64,000 nt of DNA from Anniella stebbinsi (taxonomy: Eukaryota > Chordata > Lepidosauria > Squamata > Anniellidae), in assembly GCA_029215795.1 (NCBI GenBank), contig JARDYH010000002.1, positions 131,199,001-131,263,000 of the forward strand. The letters are read 5' to 3'. The notes under the pieces are model-generated. The model saw nothing but the letters and a program-made list of their open reading frames with translations, did no database searches and was not told the origin of the DNA. Positions 28,803 through 40,045 of the stretch are shown piece by piece (positions within the stretch are counted from its first letter, which is position 1; each line of letters begins with the position of its first letter). The position numbers and the translations under genes are program-made.

Positions 28803-28870
28803 GGCCATGGTGGGAACAGAATGCTGCACTAAATAGGCCTTGGCTTTGGTCTGATTCACATGGGATGGTG
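28803..28870 (+). mobile_element. CR1 LINE 3' UTR, right part of the split copy
   Basis: GGGAACAGAATGCTGCACT and TGGTCTGATTCACATGG continue the CR1 3' UTR interrupted at 28107. Confidence 0.65.
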
Positions 28871-31187
28871 TTCTCCCCCCTGCCCCCTTTCCATCTTTCT
28901 TCTCAGAAACCAGATCAGCCACACCCAAGCCCTCTGTCCCACAAGGGCAGAGCTCCCTGTGGCCTAGGAGCTTCTCACAGATAACGCCAATGACTACGCT
29001 GTATGCAGACGTAGTCAGCCAGCTTGCCCCGTTTCTGAGCACGTAGGCAGGCAAGCAAACGTGGAGTCTGGAGGGAGAGCGGCAGCTGTTGACATGAAAC
29101 ATTTAGAGGCTTGGCTCCCCACTGAACTGTATCTTCATACAGTATTCATAGTCTCATACAGTATTGAGGGATGCTGGTGCCATATGAAAAAGTGTGGAAA
29201 AAATGTTCTGTTTGGACATGTTTTTGCTTTTAATAGCACATCCCCATCATTCTCTCCAACCTCCTGCTGCTTCCTCCCTCTGTTTCTTCATTGCCAAGGA
29301 AAGTTGCATAAAAATAGGATAATATTACCAGTAATACTTCACACTCTTCATTTTCAAGTGCCTTGCAATGCATTAATTTTCACCGTGCATTCATAAGGAA
29401 GCGAAGTGTTATCAATGCCCTATTTTATTTTATTTTAACTTTTCACAGTGGAGAAAACTGCAGTGCAGTGGTGGTGGTGGGGAGCTTGCATTTAAACATG
29501 TGGCTTGATTCTAAGAAATGTATTCCATCCCTGACTCTGTATCCCTCTGAGCCCTTGAGTAGGTCAGCTCACCTCATCTTTTTTGCATCCATTCCCCCCC
29601 ATTGCCAAAAAGGGGACCTGCCTTTTGTCCAGGTCTTAAAATACAGGCAGTAGCTATCAACGTTAGGCATGATCGGGACAGTCGTTCCTGCGCTGGTGGT
29701 TGACATTAAAGCCAAAGCTCGGCATTAATCCCAAAACGTCACCAAATGTTAGGAGAGAGGGGAACAGAGGCTGAAATAACTTGAGACTGCATTTGGATAG
29801 GAGGAGGGCAAGGCCTCTAGGACATGGGAGGGCAGATTTCAGGCTTGTGAGAGTAGCTTTGGGGTTTTGCCCTCCTAGAACCCCAAGTTACACCAAGCAG
29901 AGTTTGGTGCAAAAGATATACACTTAGAATTAAAGATCTCAGAGCCCAGGGATTTGGTTTGAACGACAAGAGATTTCATCCTCCTCCTTCACACCAAATT
30001 CCACTCAAGTATGATTTAGGGGCAGGGGAGAGGCACATTGTTCTTGATATATTTAAAGAATTGAGAGTCAGAAATCCATTCCCACCTACTGCAAATCACC
30101 CAGAGTTCTCAGAGTAGGGCCTGAGCTACCGTCTACCCACCCAGTCTCTTGAAGTGTATCTCCACATGCACCCTATTTCTTTAGAACGCTAAACCCAGCG
30201 GCAGCCTTTCAAGCAGACTGTGTTGGTGCCACGTGAAGCTGAATTTCTCCAAAATGATCATCTCACCTCTGCAGTGTTGGAGGAAAGAGCAGGCCTTGTG
30301 AACTGGCATTATTCCGTATCGAGAGAGAGTCCGTGTTTAGGATGTCAGCCCAGAATTGTATACTTTAAGAAAATGAATCCAAGGATTTACAAGACGCGCT
30401 TTCTGGCAAAAATGAACAGTGCAGAAAGGGGAGGCTTGGATCCACAGGAGCTACGATAAGTAGAACAGCCTTCGCTAGAGCAGCTGTTACACCCTGTCTG
30501 CATCTGCCTTTGTTTGCATTATCTCTTACTCTAATTGCCCAGCTGTTTGCACCAAAATCACACTGAAAGCAAATTTGCTACTATACATGCAGAGAAGATA
30601 CTTTGGAGAGAAGGGAGGGCCACCAGTAAGGGAGACCCCCCCAGTTTTTGGTCCCATTGTTGAACTGCCGCCATTAAGATGTTCTTCCTAATATCTACCT
30701 TCTTGTAATGTAAGCCCATTAAATCTTGTCTTGCCCTCTGCGGCAGCAGATGTCAAGTCCCATGTGGCAGCTCTTCAGGTGTTTGCAGTTCTAGAACTTG
30801 AACATGGGTATGATCATAATTCCTCCAAGTTAAATCGATAAACACCCATTTTGTTTATCACATAAGGGCCAAGCCCCACACATGCAACTCCAGGGGCTGG
30901 TCTTAAACGTTTTGGCAGGACTAGGTGAAAAAGCGAGGCTCCTGACAGTACCCAAGGCCTTGTTCTATCAGCCAGAAACAGCATGCAACGCTTGCAAAAT
31001 AGACAACTTCAGGTGTTACTCGATTTCGCTATCGCATGACGTTTGCCACCCCCTGAAGACTGCTGCCCGACACAACCACCTACCATTGCTTAATGCCAGA
31101 ACTGCCACATGCGCAGAGCAACCTGAGATCCCCTTTGCTGCTACCAGGCCATCCATGGGGAGTGGGTGGATTACTCATGGATTAGAA
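28871..31187. other. Non-coding stretch, nothing firmly recognised
   Basis: No coding exon, RNA gene or classified repeat. The segment 29915-29965 (AAGATATACACTTAGAATTA) recurs at 50140-50190, so an unclassified dispersed repeat is present. Confidence 0.35.
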
Positions 31188-31300
31188 CAGAGGTAAGCAA
31201 TCTGGTGCACCCCCCAGATGTTTTGGACTACAATTCCCACAATAGCTTATCATTGGCCATGCTAGGGATAGTCCAAAACATCTGGAAGGCAATAGGTCTG
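31188..31300. mobile_element. hAT-like MITE, degraded palindromic copy
   Basis: It runs from CAGAGGTAAGCAATC to GGCAATAGGTCTG and has internal inverted arms: CCAGATGTTTTGGACTA and TAGTCCAAAACATCTGG. The TSD is not recoverable. Confidence 0.65.
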
Positions 31301-32060
31301 AACCTGGTTCAGAGTCTCTTGTTTTACATCACCTCTCCTTGGCTCCAAGGTGTTTCATGCAATGCAGGATCCTATCTTGTGTAAATATTCCAAGGAAGGA
31401 ACTCAATCCCCAAGATTCTACAGCTGGAGATTGTTCCGACAGACTCCGTGGCTCTTACAAAGAAAGGCATGCCTCAGGTTGTCATAAATTCTTAGAAGTC
31501 CCATTCCCGCTAACAGAAAAATCTCTGGCACCAGCAGAGAAGGGGAAAACCCTGGGAGATAAGCCATGTAACAGCCCCAGATGTTACCTGTACACCAATG
31601 TTGCAAGCGATGAAGTTGTTGCCTTTACACGCGAGATGATGTGTTCTGTCTGGCGTTTCTTGACCTGTCTCGCTGCACCAGAGGAACAGGTACCTGGATC
31701 TCTCCCTTCCTTGAAGTGCTAACTGGTGTGAGCAGGCAAGCTCCATTTATAAGTATTTGTTTTGTCCATGTGATCTAACCAAATGCCCTGCGGTTGAGTG
31801 GTTTTTTCCCAGCAGTCCGAAAGAAAAAAAAATTAAAGAGCTGGGAACCAGAACCTGTTGAGCCACAATTGAGGCTTAGGCTCAGTAGAAAGGAATTTCC
31901 ACTCATAGGAATACATTTCTCTGTGGTTACAACCTCTGAGCAGATCACAGCTGAGACACGAGGATGGATGAAAACCATTGAGAAAGAATCTGCTTAGGAA
32001 ATCTTTATATCTGCAACTTGAGGAAGATTTTAATGCCAGTGCTGAATCCAGCCCAGTGGA

Positions 32061-32230
32061 ACACAGGAAGCTGCATTCTCCCATCGGTCCATCTAGCCTA
32101 AGACTGGCAGCAGCTCTCCAGGGTCTCAGGCAGGATTCTTTCCTCACCCTGCCTGGCGCTGCCCGGGATCGAACCCGGGACCTTCTGCACGCAAAGCGGG
32201 GGCTCTACCACTGAGCTACAGCCTTTCCCT
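32061..32230 (-). repeat. tRNA-Ala-derived SINE, best-preserved copy
   Basis: The minus-strand head at 32226-32158 has an intact A box (GTAGCTCAGTGGTAGAGC), an anticodon loop TTTGCGT (TGC, Ala) and a perfect B box (GGTTCGATCCC) between paired CCCGG/CCGGG arms. The body then reads GGAGAGCTGCTGCCAG and GATGGACCGATGGGAG and ends CAGCTTCCTGTG. Retained CpGs suggest it is younger than the copies at 47, 24245 or 34140. The tRNA half is followed at once by SINE body, so it is not a free tRNA gene. Confidence 0.88.
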
Positions 32231-32599
32231 TGTTCTCTCGTTTGTGCTATTCTGTGTGCAGTTGTTGCAGGTGGCATTCGTTCTGGTTTTGTACGGATTT
32301 TCACCCTATCCTTGTTGAGCTATTCTCTGTGGATGCTGCACAGGATGCAGGATTAGATCCAGAGTTGAGCTTTCTCAGAATTTCAGCTTTCATTAAAAAA
32401 AAAAAAGTTTCTAGTGTTCATGGACGCCAACATATCCTTGAAAGCAATGCCTGCCATAACCTTAGAAGCCAAGGGGGGGGGGGGAGAGTTAGATTGGCCG
32501 AATAAAATTCCCATCAGGTGAAAACATTTCACAGCACTAACTCCCTGGTTTGCCACCACCACCACCATCTCTATGATTAACCAAAGCAGGCTAGATTAA

Positions 32600-32620
32600 G
32601 ATGATGATGATGATGATGAT
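32600..32620 (+). repeat. (GAT)n microsatellite
   Basis: Seven GAT units. Confidence 0.9.
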
Positions 32621-32675
32621 TAAAAGTTATTTGTAGGCTGATATTAAGGGTAGAACCCTCCCAAAAATTACTCAT

Positions 32676-32930
32676 TTGTCTTTGCAATCAGTCCCCTCCA
32701 CTCTTTTAAGAAGTGCCTCAAGACATAACTATTTCCCCAGGCCTTCTCTAATTTGCCGTTTAACTCAAGGGGCTCTCTCCCTCCGCTGCTTTTCCTTAAC
32801 CCTTTTCCTTCCTTGTCTCTGGGTGTCTGTTTATTTAGAATGTAAGTCTGTGGGCAGGGTTTTGCAATGGTTAATGTTTATGTTATATAATGTACAAGGC
32901 AACAGGGGCCTGATGCAAGGGGATGCCTGC
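32676..32930 (+). mobile_element. LINE 3'-end fragment (L2/CR1-like)
   Basis: TTAAGAAGTGCCTCAAGACA (remnant of the KKxLKT-type ORF2 C-terminus), then GCCTTCTC and AATGTAAGTCTGTGGGCAGG, a 3' UTR pattern common in L2-like elements. Confidence 0.5.
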
Positions 32931-33214
32931 ACCTTTAATAGGTGTGTAAAAGATGGAAATCCAGCAGGTATCACCTGTCATGCAAGCTGTAGGTGCTGAA
33001 ATTCCCCATTTTACCCAAGTAGTAAAAGTGTAAGAGTCCTTACCACTTTTGATCTGCCCACCCCATATGGGCCCTAGGTTTTTTTAAAAAAGTATTTAAG
33101 AATCATCATCATCATCTACACAAGGCAGAGAATTCCGCTATTTTTCTTTGTGCAGAATTCTAATATTTCTAGCATGAAATTCACACAGCCCTGCCAATTT
33201 TATACCCACTAGAA

Positions 33215-33318
33215 CAGCTTTCTCCAACCTGGTGCACCCCAGATGTATTGGCCATCCTGGCTGGGAATTATGGGGGTTTCAGTCCAACAGCTGGACAGCA
33301 CCAGGTTGGGGAAGGCTG
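33215..33318. mobile_element. hAT-type MITE with perfect 8-bp TSD
   Basis: A 104-bp palindromic element with termini CAGCTTTCTCCAACCTGGTG and CACCAGGTTGGGGAAGGCTG. The TSDs are CACTAGAA at 33207-33214 and CACTAGAA at 33319-33326. It defines the family of the fragments at 9750, 16168, 49665 and 54362. Confidence 0.88.
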
Positions 33319-33631
33319 CACTAGAAAGTTAGAGAACAGCAGAAGGGGGCAACCCACCTGTGATTTCCTCTCAGAACTGCTGGAATACTGGGGGAGAACT
33401 AATGGACTGGATCTTCCGTCACTGATTAGGATTTGTTTGTTTGTTTGTTTGTTCGTTCCAAACACGGATGCCCCTGCCTCTCCAAAGTTTGAGGTAGCTT
33501 CCAACAAAGTAAAGCAACAAGTGACAAGTCTAAAACAGGAGTCAGTGTCAGGAGGAGCAACAGCCACATAGGGCTGCAGTGGGCACTTAGCAGCCGCAGG
33601 CTGAGGCCTTCTTCCAGGAGAAGGAGTACAC

Positions 33632-33951
33632 TAGGCTGACCAGATAAAATCCAGGTCAGGGCTCATGTAACTTTAACAGTTGTAGAGAAAAGGGAATTTC
33701 AGCCAGTGTCATTTGTATGAAATTAGTTCCTGGTGATATTCCCTCTTCATCACAACAGTTAAAGTTGCAGGCACTATACTAGAGTGACCATATACAAAAG
33801 AAGGCAGGGCCCCTGCAACTTTAACTGTTGTGATGAAGAGGGAATTTCACCAGGAACTAATTGCATACAAATGACACTGGCTGAAATTCCCTTTTCTCTA
33901 CAACTGTTAAAGTTACATGAGCCCTGACCTGGATTTTATCTGGTCAGCCTA
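33632..33951 (+). mobile_element. Fold-back hAT element 'FB-hAT', copy 1, with perfect TSD
   Basis: A 320-bp near-perfect inverted repeat. The outer termini are TAGGCTGACCAGATAAAATC and its complement ending GGTCAGCCTA. The TSD is GAGTACAC at 33624-33631 and 33952-33959. The centre is asymmetric: the left arm ends GTTGCAGG, then an 8-base spacer CACTATAC, then a second complete hAT terminus TAGAGTGACCATATACAAAA at 33780. The right part (33780-33951, 172 bp) is therefore a complete MITE with two termini. Confidence 0.9.
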
Positions 33952-34139
33952 GAGTACACCTATTGTTTAACAGTAAACAATAGCTTCAAATCTCACGGGG
34001 ATGGTCATTCCACAGTCTTGGGGCAACTGAGGTAGACGTCCTGCCTCTTTGCCTCACACAATAAAGGAACATGGAGCAAGGACTATCCCACAGAATACAA
34101 GCAGTGACTGGGGTGATACGGGCACCTTGAATTGGCCTG

Positions 34140-34310
34140 GAAGCTCATCAGTAACCAGGACAACTGCTGCAGGAGATGGGAAAGGCCAAAGTTCAGAGGT
34201 TCAGCGCATGGACCCTGTCTGAAGCCCTGGACAGCTGCTGCCAGTCAGTGTAGGAGGCAATCCTGGGCTAGATGGATCAATGGTTTATGGCAGCTTTCTA
34301 ATCTATATTC
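34140..34310 (+). repeat. tRNA-Ala-derived SINE, body fragment
   Basis: GACAGCTGCTGCCAGTCAGT, GGGCTAGATGGATCAATGG and TATGGCAGCTTTCTAAT match the SINE body. The tRNA head is decayed. Confidence 0.6.
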
Positions 34311-34319
34311 CTAATAGGT

Positions 34320-36090
34320 TAAGTAAGTTCTCACCTCCTAACCTCTGCAAAACGTTCAGTTAAAAATGGCACCTGTGAATGATCCATCACTAGCAGAATA
34401 GCCACTTCCAAATTCAGCATCAAAAGTAGACCTGAAGCTCCCGATAAACACATGGCATATATTCCCAGCATGAAAGAAAGATGAATAAGACCCATAGTGG
34501 TATCCAACCACATGTGTTTTGCCCCTAGAGGCTGGGCATGGGACATACACAACACTGTGTTTTTTAACCACATTGCCTTTTCAATTAAATAACATGCCAC
34601 CACCAATTCCTAAAATGTAATTGTTGGCAGAGATGGGAAGGGGTGAGGAGGGAACATGGCAACTTTTTCGAAGGACCCATGTTTGGACATGGAATGAGAA
34701 GAATGCGGAGAGGAGGAAATACGTTACACAAAACATTTCCGTATATTGTCTCTTCCAAGACTACAAAAGCTGAAAGTCTTTATACTTATACTCCTGCTCT
34801 TTTTAAAAAGAAAATGGAAAAAAGTAGTATAGAAATTCTCTGGAATAATTAACACTTACCAAGGAAGTATTTGATGCATCTGTGTTTTTGAATTCTCAAG
34901 TCCAAGTCTCCTCTACAGTAATATAACTCCCATCAATTCCACATCCTGCAAAGGCCACAGAATTTCACATGCACACCCTTCCTGGTTCTAGCACCTGCTA
35001 TTTTATATTCATGCAAACAAGTGCTCAGGATAAGAAAGACTACAATTAAGTCCCTGGGAAGGAGGAGGTGGAGGAGGCGGTGGCTGTGGTGGCAAAGAAG
35101 AGGTGACAGTGAGTCAAGATGAACTACGAGGTGAGCATCCAGCAGGGTTTGGATAAGTGACTGGGAACCTGTGTAAGAGATTGCAGTGATTCAATGGGAA
35201 CCAAAAGGCATAGAGTCAGCAAGGGATAGCCAGCTAGCCAATGACCAGGTTATGGAACGGGGTGGATGAATCACTGCAAATGTTGGAAGCCTTCATGAAT
35301 GATTGGTATGTTGCCACTCAGTGAGAAACAATTCCATGGGAAATCTCCATTTAAATGGCTGGGGGTGATCCGGATCAGGCAGCAGAGGTCAACCAGTAAC
35401 ATGTTATTTCACCCCATCATGTCAATTGTCATTTGCAGCTCCCAATATTTCCAGTAGACTTTCAGATAGTTCTTCTTTGCAAGGTCCATTCCGGTCCTTC
35501 GTTTGAGCACATCCTGCTTGCATGCTGCTTTCTGCAGGTGCAAGTGTTACCCAACTCTTTAATTTAGACACTGCTGGGCCTCCAGGGCATCTCTGCACCT
35601 GACACTCTCATTGATCTTCACTGACCTTACGATGTGCTTGGGAGGCTGTGCTGTTTGTACAGATCCAGGTGGCAATGCTACAGAGGTTTCGGTTTGGAAC
35701 TGCAGGCACACGTATGCCACCAAGAGATGGGAATATCCACAATTCCCCCCACAGCCTGGGCTAGAAAAGCAGGAACAGTGAAGTAGTTTGTACGGGGCAA
35801 GGGATCAGAGGCAAAGATTTTCTCCTTATACGGCAAGGCAGTGGTTACAGTTAATTCCAGGAAAAGTCAGTCTCTGAGCACCAGACCCTCAGGCTACAGA
35901 CGGTGTACATCACCAGCTGCAACAGCCTGACTGATCTCAGACCCTGGGCTGTCTTCCTTATTATTGCACAGACACTTTGGAGAGAGCCTTACAATTCCTG
36001 ACTACAGTTTCTAAAAGTTCTGGCCTTCTGAATCTCTGATATTTACTTCATTTCAATCATGCCCTGTTCAGGATACATGTTTCTCTTCCC
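34320..36090. other. Non-coding stretch, nothing recognised
   Basis: No gene, RNA or classified repeat seen. The minus-strand open frame at 34331-34606 matches no family I know. Confidence 0.35.
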
Positions 36091-36094
36091 ACAA

Positions 36095-36245
36095 CTTTTA
36101 TCCTCACAACAACCCTATGAGGGAGTTTAGTCTGGGAGATAATACCCCGTCCAAAGTCACCGAGCAAACTTTATGTCTGAATGTTGGATTTGAAACTGGG
36201 TCTCTCCAATCCTAGTCTGATGGTACTTCAACCCCATGAAAGGGT
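36095..36245 (-). repeat. tRNA-derived SINE of ACA/Sauria type, old copy
   Basis: On the minus strand, GGGTTGTTGTGAGGATAAAA, GTGACTTTGGACGGGG and the B-box-like GTTTCAAATCC are in the order seen at 10670. Confidence 0.55.
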
Positions 36246-36274
36246 CTCCTCCCATGTGACGCCTGCAGACATCC

Positions 36275-36945
36275 ACAAAACTTTATTTTTTTTTATTTTT
36301 TTTCCATTTTTAAAATATATGTACATGAATTTGTATACATAGCAATGAATACATATGAAATACATACAACTTTCTAGCAGTTATATATAGGCGTCAACAA
36401 AAGTGGACTAAATATCCAAATTAGTATCCATTTGAAGTGGCATCTTTATGCCACTTGTTCAAATATTGAAAGTGTTATAAGGTCTTAAATCCAATGCACT
36501 ATAGGAGGTGAGCATTTATCCTTCCAATGTTGTAAGATCAGTCATTTATCTATCAAGAAGGCACAGAGAGTCCATTTACCATGGCCATTTGTTAATTTCC
36601 ATGAAGCAGGTAAATAAGTTAAAAGAGCAAATATTAAAGACTGTTCCAGTACAAAATTTATCCATATAATAATCTCCTTCCCAAAAGAAGCAACTACTGG
36701 ACTTTGCCAAAACATAAGTTTAAAAGAAGCATTAGCCGCATTGCACTGCTAACAATTAGCCGAATTAAACAATCCCTTATTAAAGAGATGTTGCTGTGTC
36801 CAATAGACACGAAACAAACAGTTTTGCTGAATAAGATGCAGCCTAAGATCCACAGACACGACAGGTAAATGCCAAAGCAGCATTTTGAGGTGGTTCCCAC
36901 AGCAGATTCTCCAATACCTAAACATGCTCACAGGTCCAAAGAGGT
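36275..36945 (-). mobile_element. L1-type LINE, 5'-truncated: end of ORF2, 3' UTR and poly(A)
   Basis: In one minus-strand frame it reads ASFKLMFWQSPVVASFGKEI and then, after a stop, LILQHWK. Both resemble the C-terminal domain of L1 ORF2 (the FWxxV and LILxxWK regions), with stops interrupting the frame. The minus strand ends in an A-rich tail (36275-36305) near an AATAAA-like signal. It is defective. Confidence 0.65.
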
Positions 36946-37023
36946 TGGGGACCCCTGATCTAACCACTTTACTGCACTGGCTATTGCAAGCAATTTCTTT
37001 GTTGACTTCATGTCTGCCAGAAG

Positions 37024-37516
37024 CTTTAAGAACATGAGAAGAACTATGCTGGATCAGACCAGTCCAGCATTCTGTTCACATTGTTGCCAACCAGCTACCT
37101 GTGCGAAACACATGAGTTGGACATGAGTGCAACAGCACTTTCCCAATTGTGTTCCCCAGCAACTGTGTACATATGCACACTGCCTCTAATACTGGAGGAA
37201 GGACAGAGCCATCATGATTAGGGGCCATTGATAGCTTTCCCTATCTTCTTCCTTGTATTATCACCTTTTAAAACCATCCAAATTGGTGCCCCATCACCAC
37301 CACATCTTGTGGTAGCGAATTCCATAGTTTAACTCTGCGCTGTGTGAAGACGTTCTTTTTATCTGTCCTGAATCTCCCACAGTTCAGCTTCATGGCATAA
37401 CCCTGGGATTATGACAGAGGAAGGAAAACTTTCCCTTATCCATTTTCTCAACACCATGCATAATTTTGTACATGCCTTCCCTTATTCACCCTTCTTCTAA
37501 GCTAAGCAATCCCAGA
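37024..37516 (-). mobile_element. CR1 LINE 3' end, minus strand
   Basis: It starts with the reversed tail TTAAGAACATGAGAAGAACT and then GGATCAGACC. It includes GTGGTAGCGAATTCCATAG, ATCTGTCCTGAATCTCCCAC and a fragment of the ORF2 end near 37310-37370. Length is about 490 bp. Confidence 0.75.
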
Positions 37517-37803
37517 TTTTATAACCTTTTCCAAAGTAGAAATACCAAAGACAGCCGGAGATCTTTTCCAACCAAGCATAGCTTAATCTAATTAAAAGTC
37601 TGCGTAACACCTCGAGTGTAATACTATTGCAATCTGCAGACAAGGGCTTTTTCCTTCTAGTCCCAGCAACATCTCCCCCTGCCCACTCCCTTTTCTTTTC
37701 AGTGTTGCTGCTTAACATCTAATAAAGAGCTTTCATAATCACGAAAACTTTCTCACTCCGTTGTGACTTTCCAGTTGGTCCTCATAAAGCTATTAGTCTA
37801 CTG

Positions 37804-38123
37804 TAGGCTGACCAGATAAAATCCAGGTCAGGGCTCATGTAACTTTAACAGTTGTAGAGAAAAAGGAATTTCAGCCAGTGTCATTTGTATGCAATTAGTT
37901 CCTGGTGAAATTCCCTCTTCATCACAACAGTTAAAGGTGCAGGCGCTATACTAGAGTGACCATATACAAAAGAAGGCAAGGCCCCTGCAACTTTAACAGT
38001 GGTGATGAAGAGGGAATTTCACCAGGAACTAATTGCATACAAATGACACTGGCTGAAATTCCCTTTTCTCTACAACTGTTAAAGTTACATGAGCCCTGAC
38101 CTGGATTTTATCTGGTCACTCTA
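37804..38123 (+). mobile_element. Fold-back hAT element 'FB-hAT', copy 2, with perfect TSD
   Basis: It has the same 320-bp structure as 33632-33951. The TSD is GTCTACTG at 37796-37803 and 38124-38131. Its right terminus is GGTCACTCTA, so the outer ends are TAGGCTGACC and TAGAGTGACC. The latter equals the internal terminus and fits the hAT YARNG consensus. It carries the internal TAGAGTGACC in its centre. Confidence 0.9.
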
Positions 38124-38301
38124 GTCTACTGATTCTTCTCTTGCAAGTGTCCTCTAATGGACAAATGGGTCTACTTGCAATTCTTGCTTGCAGTGTTTTT
38201 AGTTCTTCACATTCATACCCTTTCACCTCCGGTTTGCTATGAAGCACACTCAATACTGTGCCGCTTTCTCCTAAGAGCTAAGCTGTTTGGAAAGAAAGCC
38301 A

Positions 38302-39091
38302 GAGTAGAGTGTCCACTTATAATTTGCCCCTCCCCCCCAAAAGGAAATGTATCACCAAAAAAGTGATCAAAAGAGGACAGCAATTTGCAAACAATTTGCA
38401 TGTGTTCATTTATAGGTATGGGTGTAAATTTAGAAGTTATTATTATAATTTAAGTAGAAACACAGTACATCTCATCGTAGTGCAGAATACTGTGACCAGG
38501 GGGCTGTCTTCATGGCGCCGAGTCAGTGCCACCTCCCTTAGAAACACTGCGGTCTTCCTCTCCCGCCGAGGAGGGAGCATGGGATTTCCAGCAGCCATCC
38601 AGGTACTGGAATTGCCCCCCTCTCTTCCTGGTGGAAGGTGACCAATCACCGGTAACCTTCTACCAGGGACCACCCCCAGACTGGTCCCAGAACCACATCA
38701 GACGGGAGAAGAGCTATACTGACCTTGCTCCCATTGAAAAAGTTGGGGTCTGTCCCCTACTTTTTCAATGTGCAGCTTTGCAGAAAAGCCCCGCGGTGTC
38801 TGTGAAGCTGCATCTGCGTCATATAATTGACGCAGCGCAGATCCGCAGCCACTGCAGGGCTTTCCCCACATATAGAAACCCCTGGGTAACCTGTGGGCCT
38901 GCCTGTTGTTCTGCTGCCCAGGTGATAACTGTGGATGGGCAACAGTTCCTGTGATCCCTTATCTTCAACTCAAAATTGAATAGGACAGCCTTTCAAATAG
39001 AGGACGCCTTCACCTACAGATCGGTTCTCTAGCAGCCCGCCAAACAGAGGACCATGCTCTGTAAAAAAAAAAAAAGACACACAGCTACCCT
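38302..39091 (-). mobile_element. hAT-like element, reversed copy with inserted sequence
   Basis: AGTAGAGTGTCCACTTATAA, AAAGGAAATGTATCACC, TATTATAATTTAAGTAG and the far end CAGCTACCCTAG match the family at 28108-28802 in reverse. The middle (about 38500-38900) contains two small hairpins, one with TGAAAAAGTTGGGG / CCCCTACTTTTTCA and one with CTGCGTCA / TGACGCAG. Confidence 0.5.
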
Positions 39092-39718
39092 AGCTCAGTT
39101 ACTTAGTTTTCAGTAGTAAAAGAACCTCAGTTCCTTTAAAGCTCCAGAGAATACATTTGTGTGTATCCCTAGATGGAATTCAGTGACATGTGTTTGTATA
39201 CAGTGTGGTCAAACTGGTGAGCAAATACAATGAGAACACTGTTGCATATGGTAATACAGGAGTAGACACAGTTTATTATGTGTGGGCAGTCACGAGGTCT
39301 TTGATGGTCGACTGAGGGCCCTGCCCATCCTACCCAAAACACTTTCTTGCATTCCAGGCGCCTGTGTGGCTTGTGGTTGAGAGCTAAAGGCACACAACAT
39401 GCCAAGGCATGGCTTACACTCCTGGTGAGGGTGCAAGAGTCAAAACAGCAGCATATTTAAAAATACAGTGGCAATTACTCTTAAATGTTCAAGAATGTAT
39501 TAAAATTTCCTCCAAAGGCTCCTGAGACTTCTTGGAAGGTTGATGGCTACTTGATCTTTATGTGCATTTCAAGTGCAATGGGCCATGCTAAAACTGTGTT
39601 TTCAGACTTTTCTCCAGAATCCTCAGAATCCATTAGCAACAGGCTTGATTTTTTAAAAAATGAAGAGACAGACTTCCAGTATTATTATTTTTCCTCCAAG
39701 AGACTTGTGATCTTAGGG

Positions 39719-40045
39719 TAGGCTGACCAGGCTGACCAGGCTGACCAGGTTAGGGCTCATGTAACTTTAACAGTTATAGAGAAAAGGGAATTTCAGCCAG
39801 TGTTATTTGTATGCAATTAGGTCCTGGTGATCTTCCCTCTTCATCACAGCAGTTAAAGTTGCAGGGGCCCTGCCTTCTTTTGTATATGGTCACTCTAGCA
39901 TAGTGCATGCACCTTTAACTGCTGTGATGAAGAGGAAAGATCACCAGGAACTAATTGCATACAAATGACACTGGCTGAAATTCCCTTTTCTCTATAACTG
40001 TTAAAGTTACATGAGCCCTGACCTGGATTTTATCTGGTCAGCCTA
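39719..40045 (-). mobile_element. Fold-back hAT element 'FB-hAT', copy 3, opposite orientation
   Basis: It has the same palindrome, but the centre reads TATATGGTCACTCTAGCATA, so this copy sits in reverse. Its left terminus is expanded to three GGCTGACCA-like units at 39720-39748. No matching 8-bp flank was found (left TCTTAGGG, right ACAAACAC). Confidence 0.85.

Noticed and set aside
32158..32226. Free-standing tRNA-Ala gene on the minus strand
   Set aside because: The A and B boxes and anticodon arm are good, but the acceptor stem is not closed and the sequence continues directly into the SINE body shared with five other copies.
39719..40045. 8-bp TSD for FB-hAT copy 3
   Set aside because: The flanks TCTTAGGG and ACAAACAC do not match in any nearby register.
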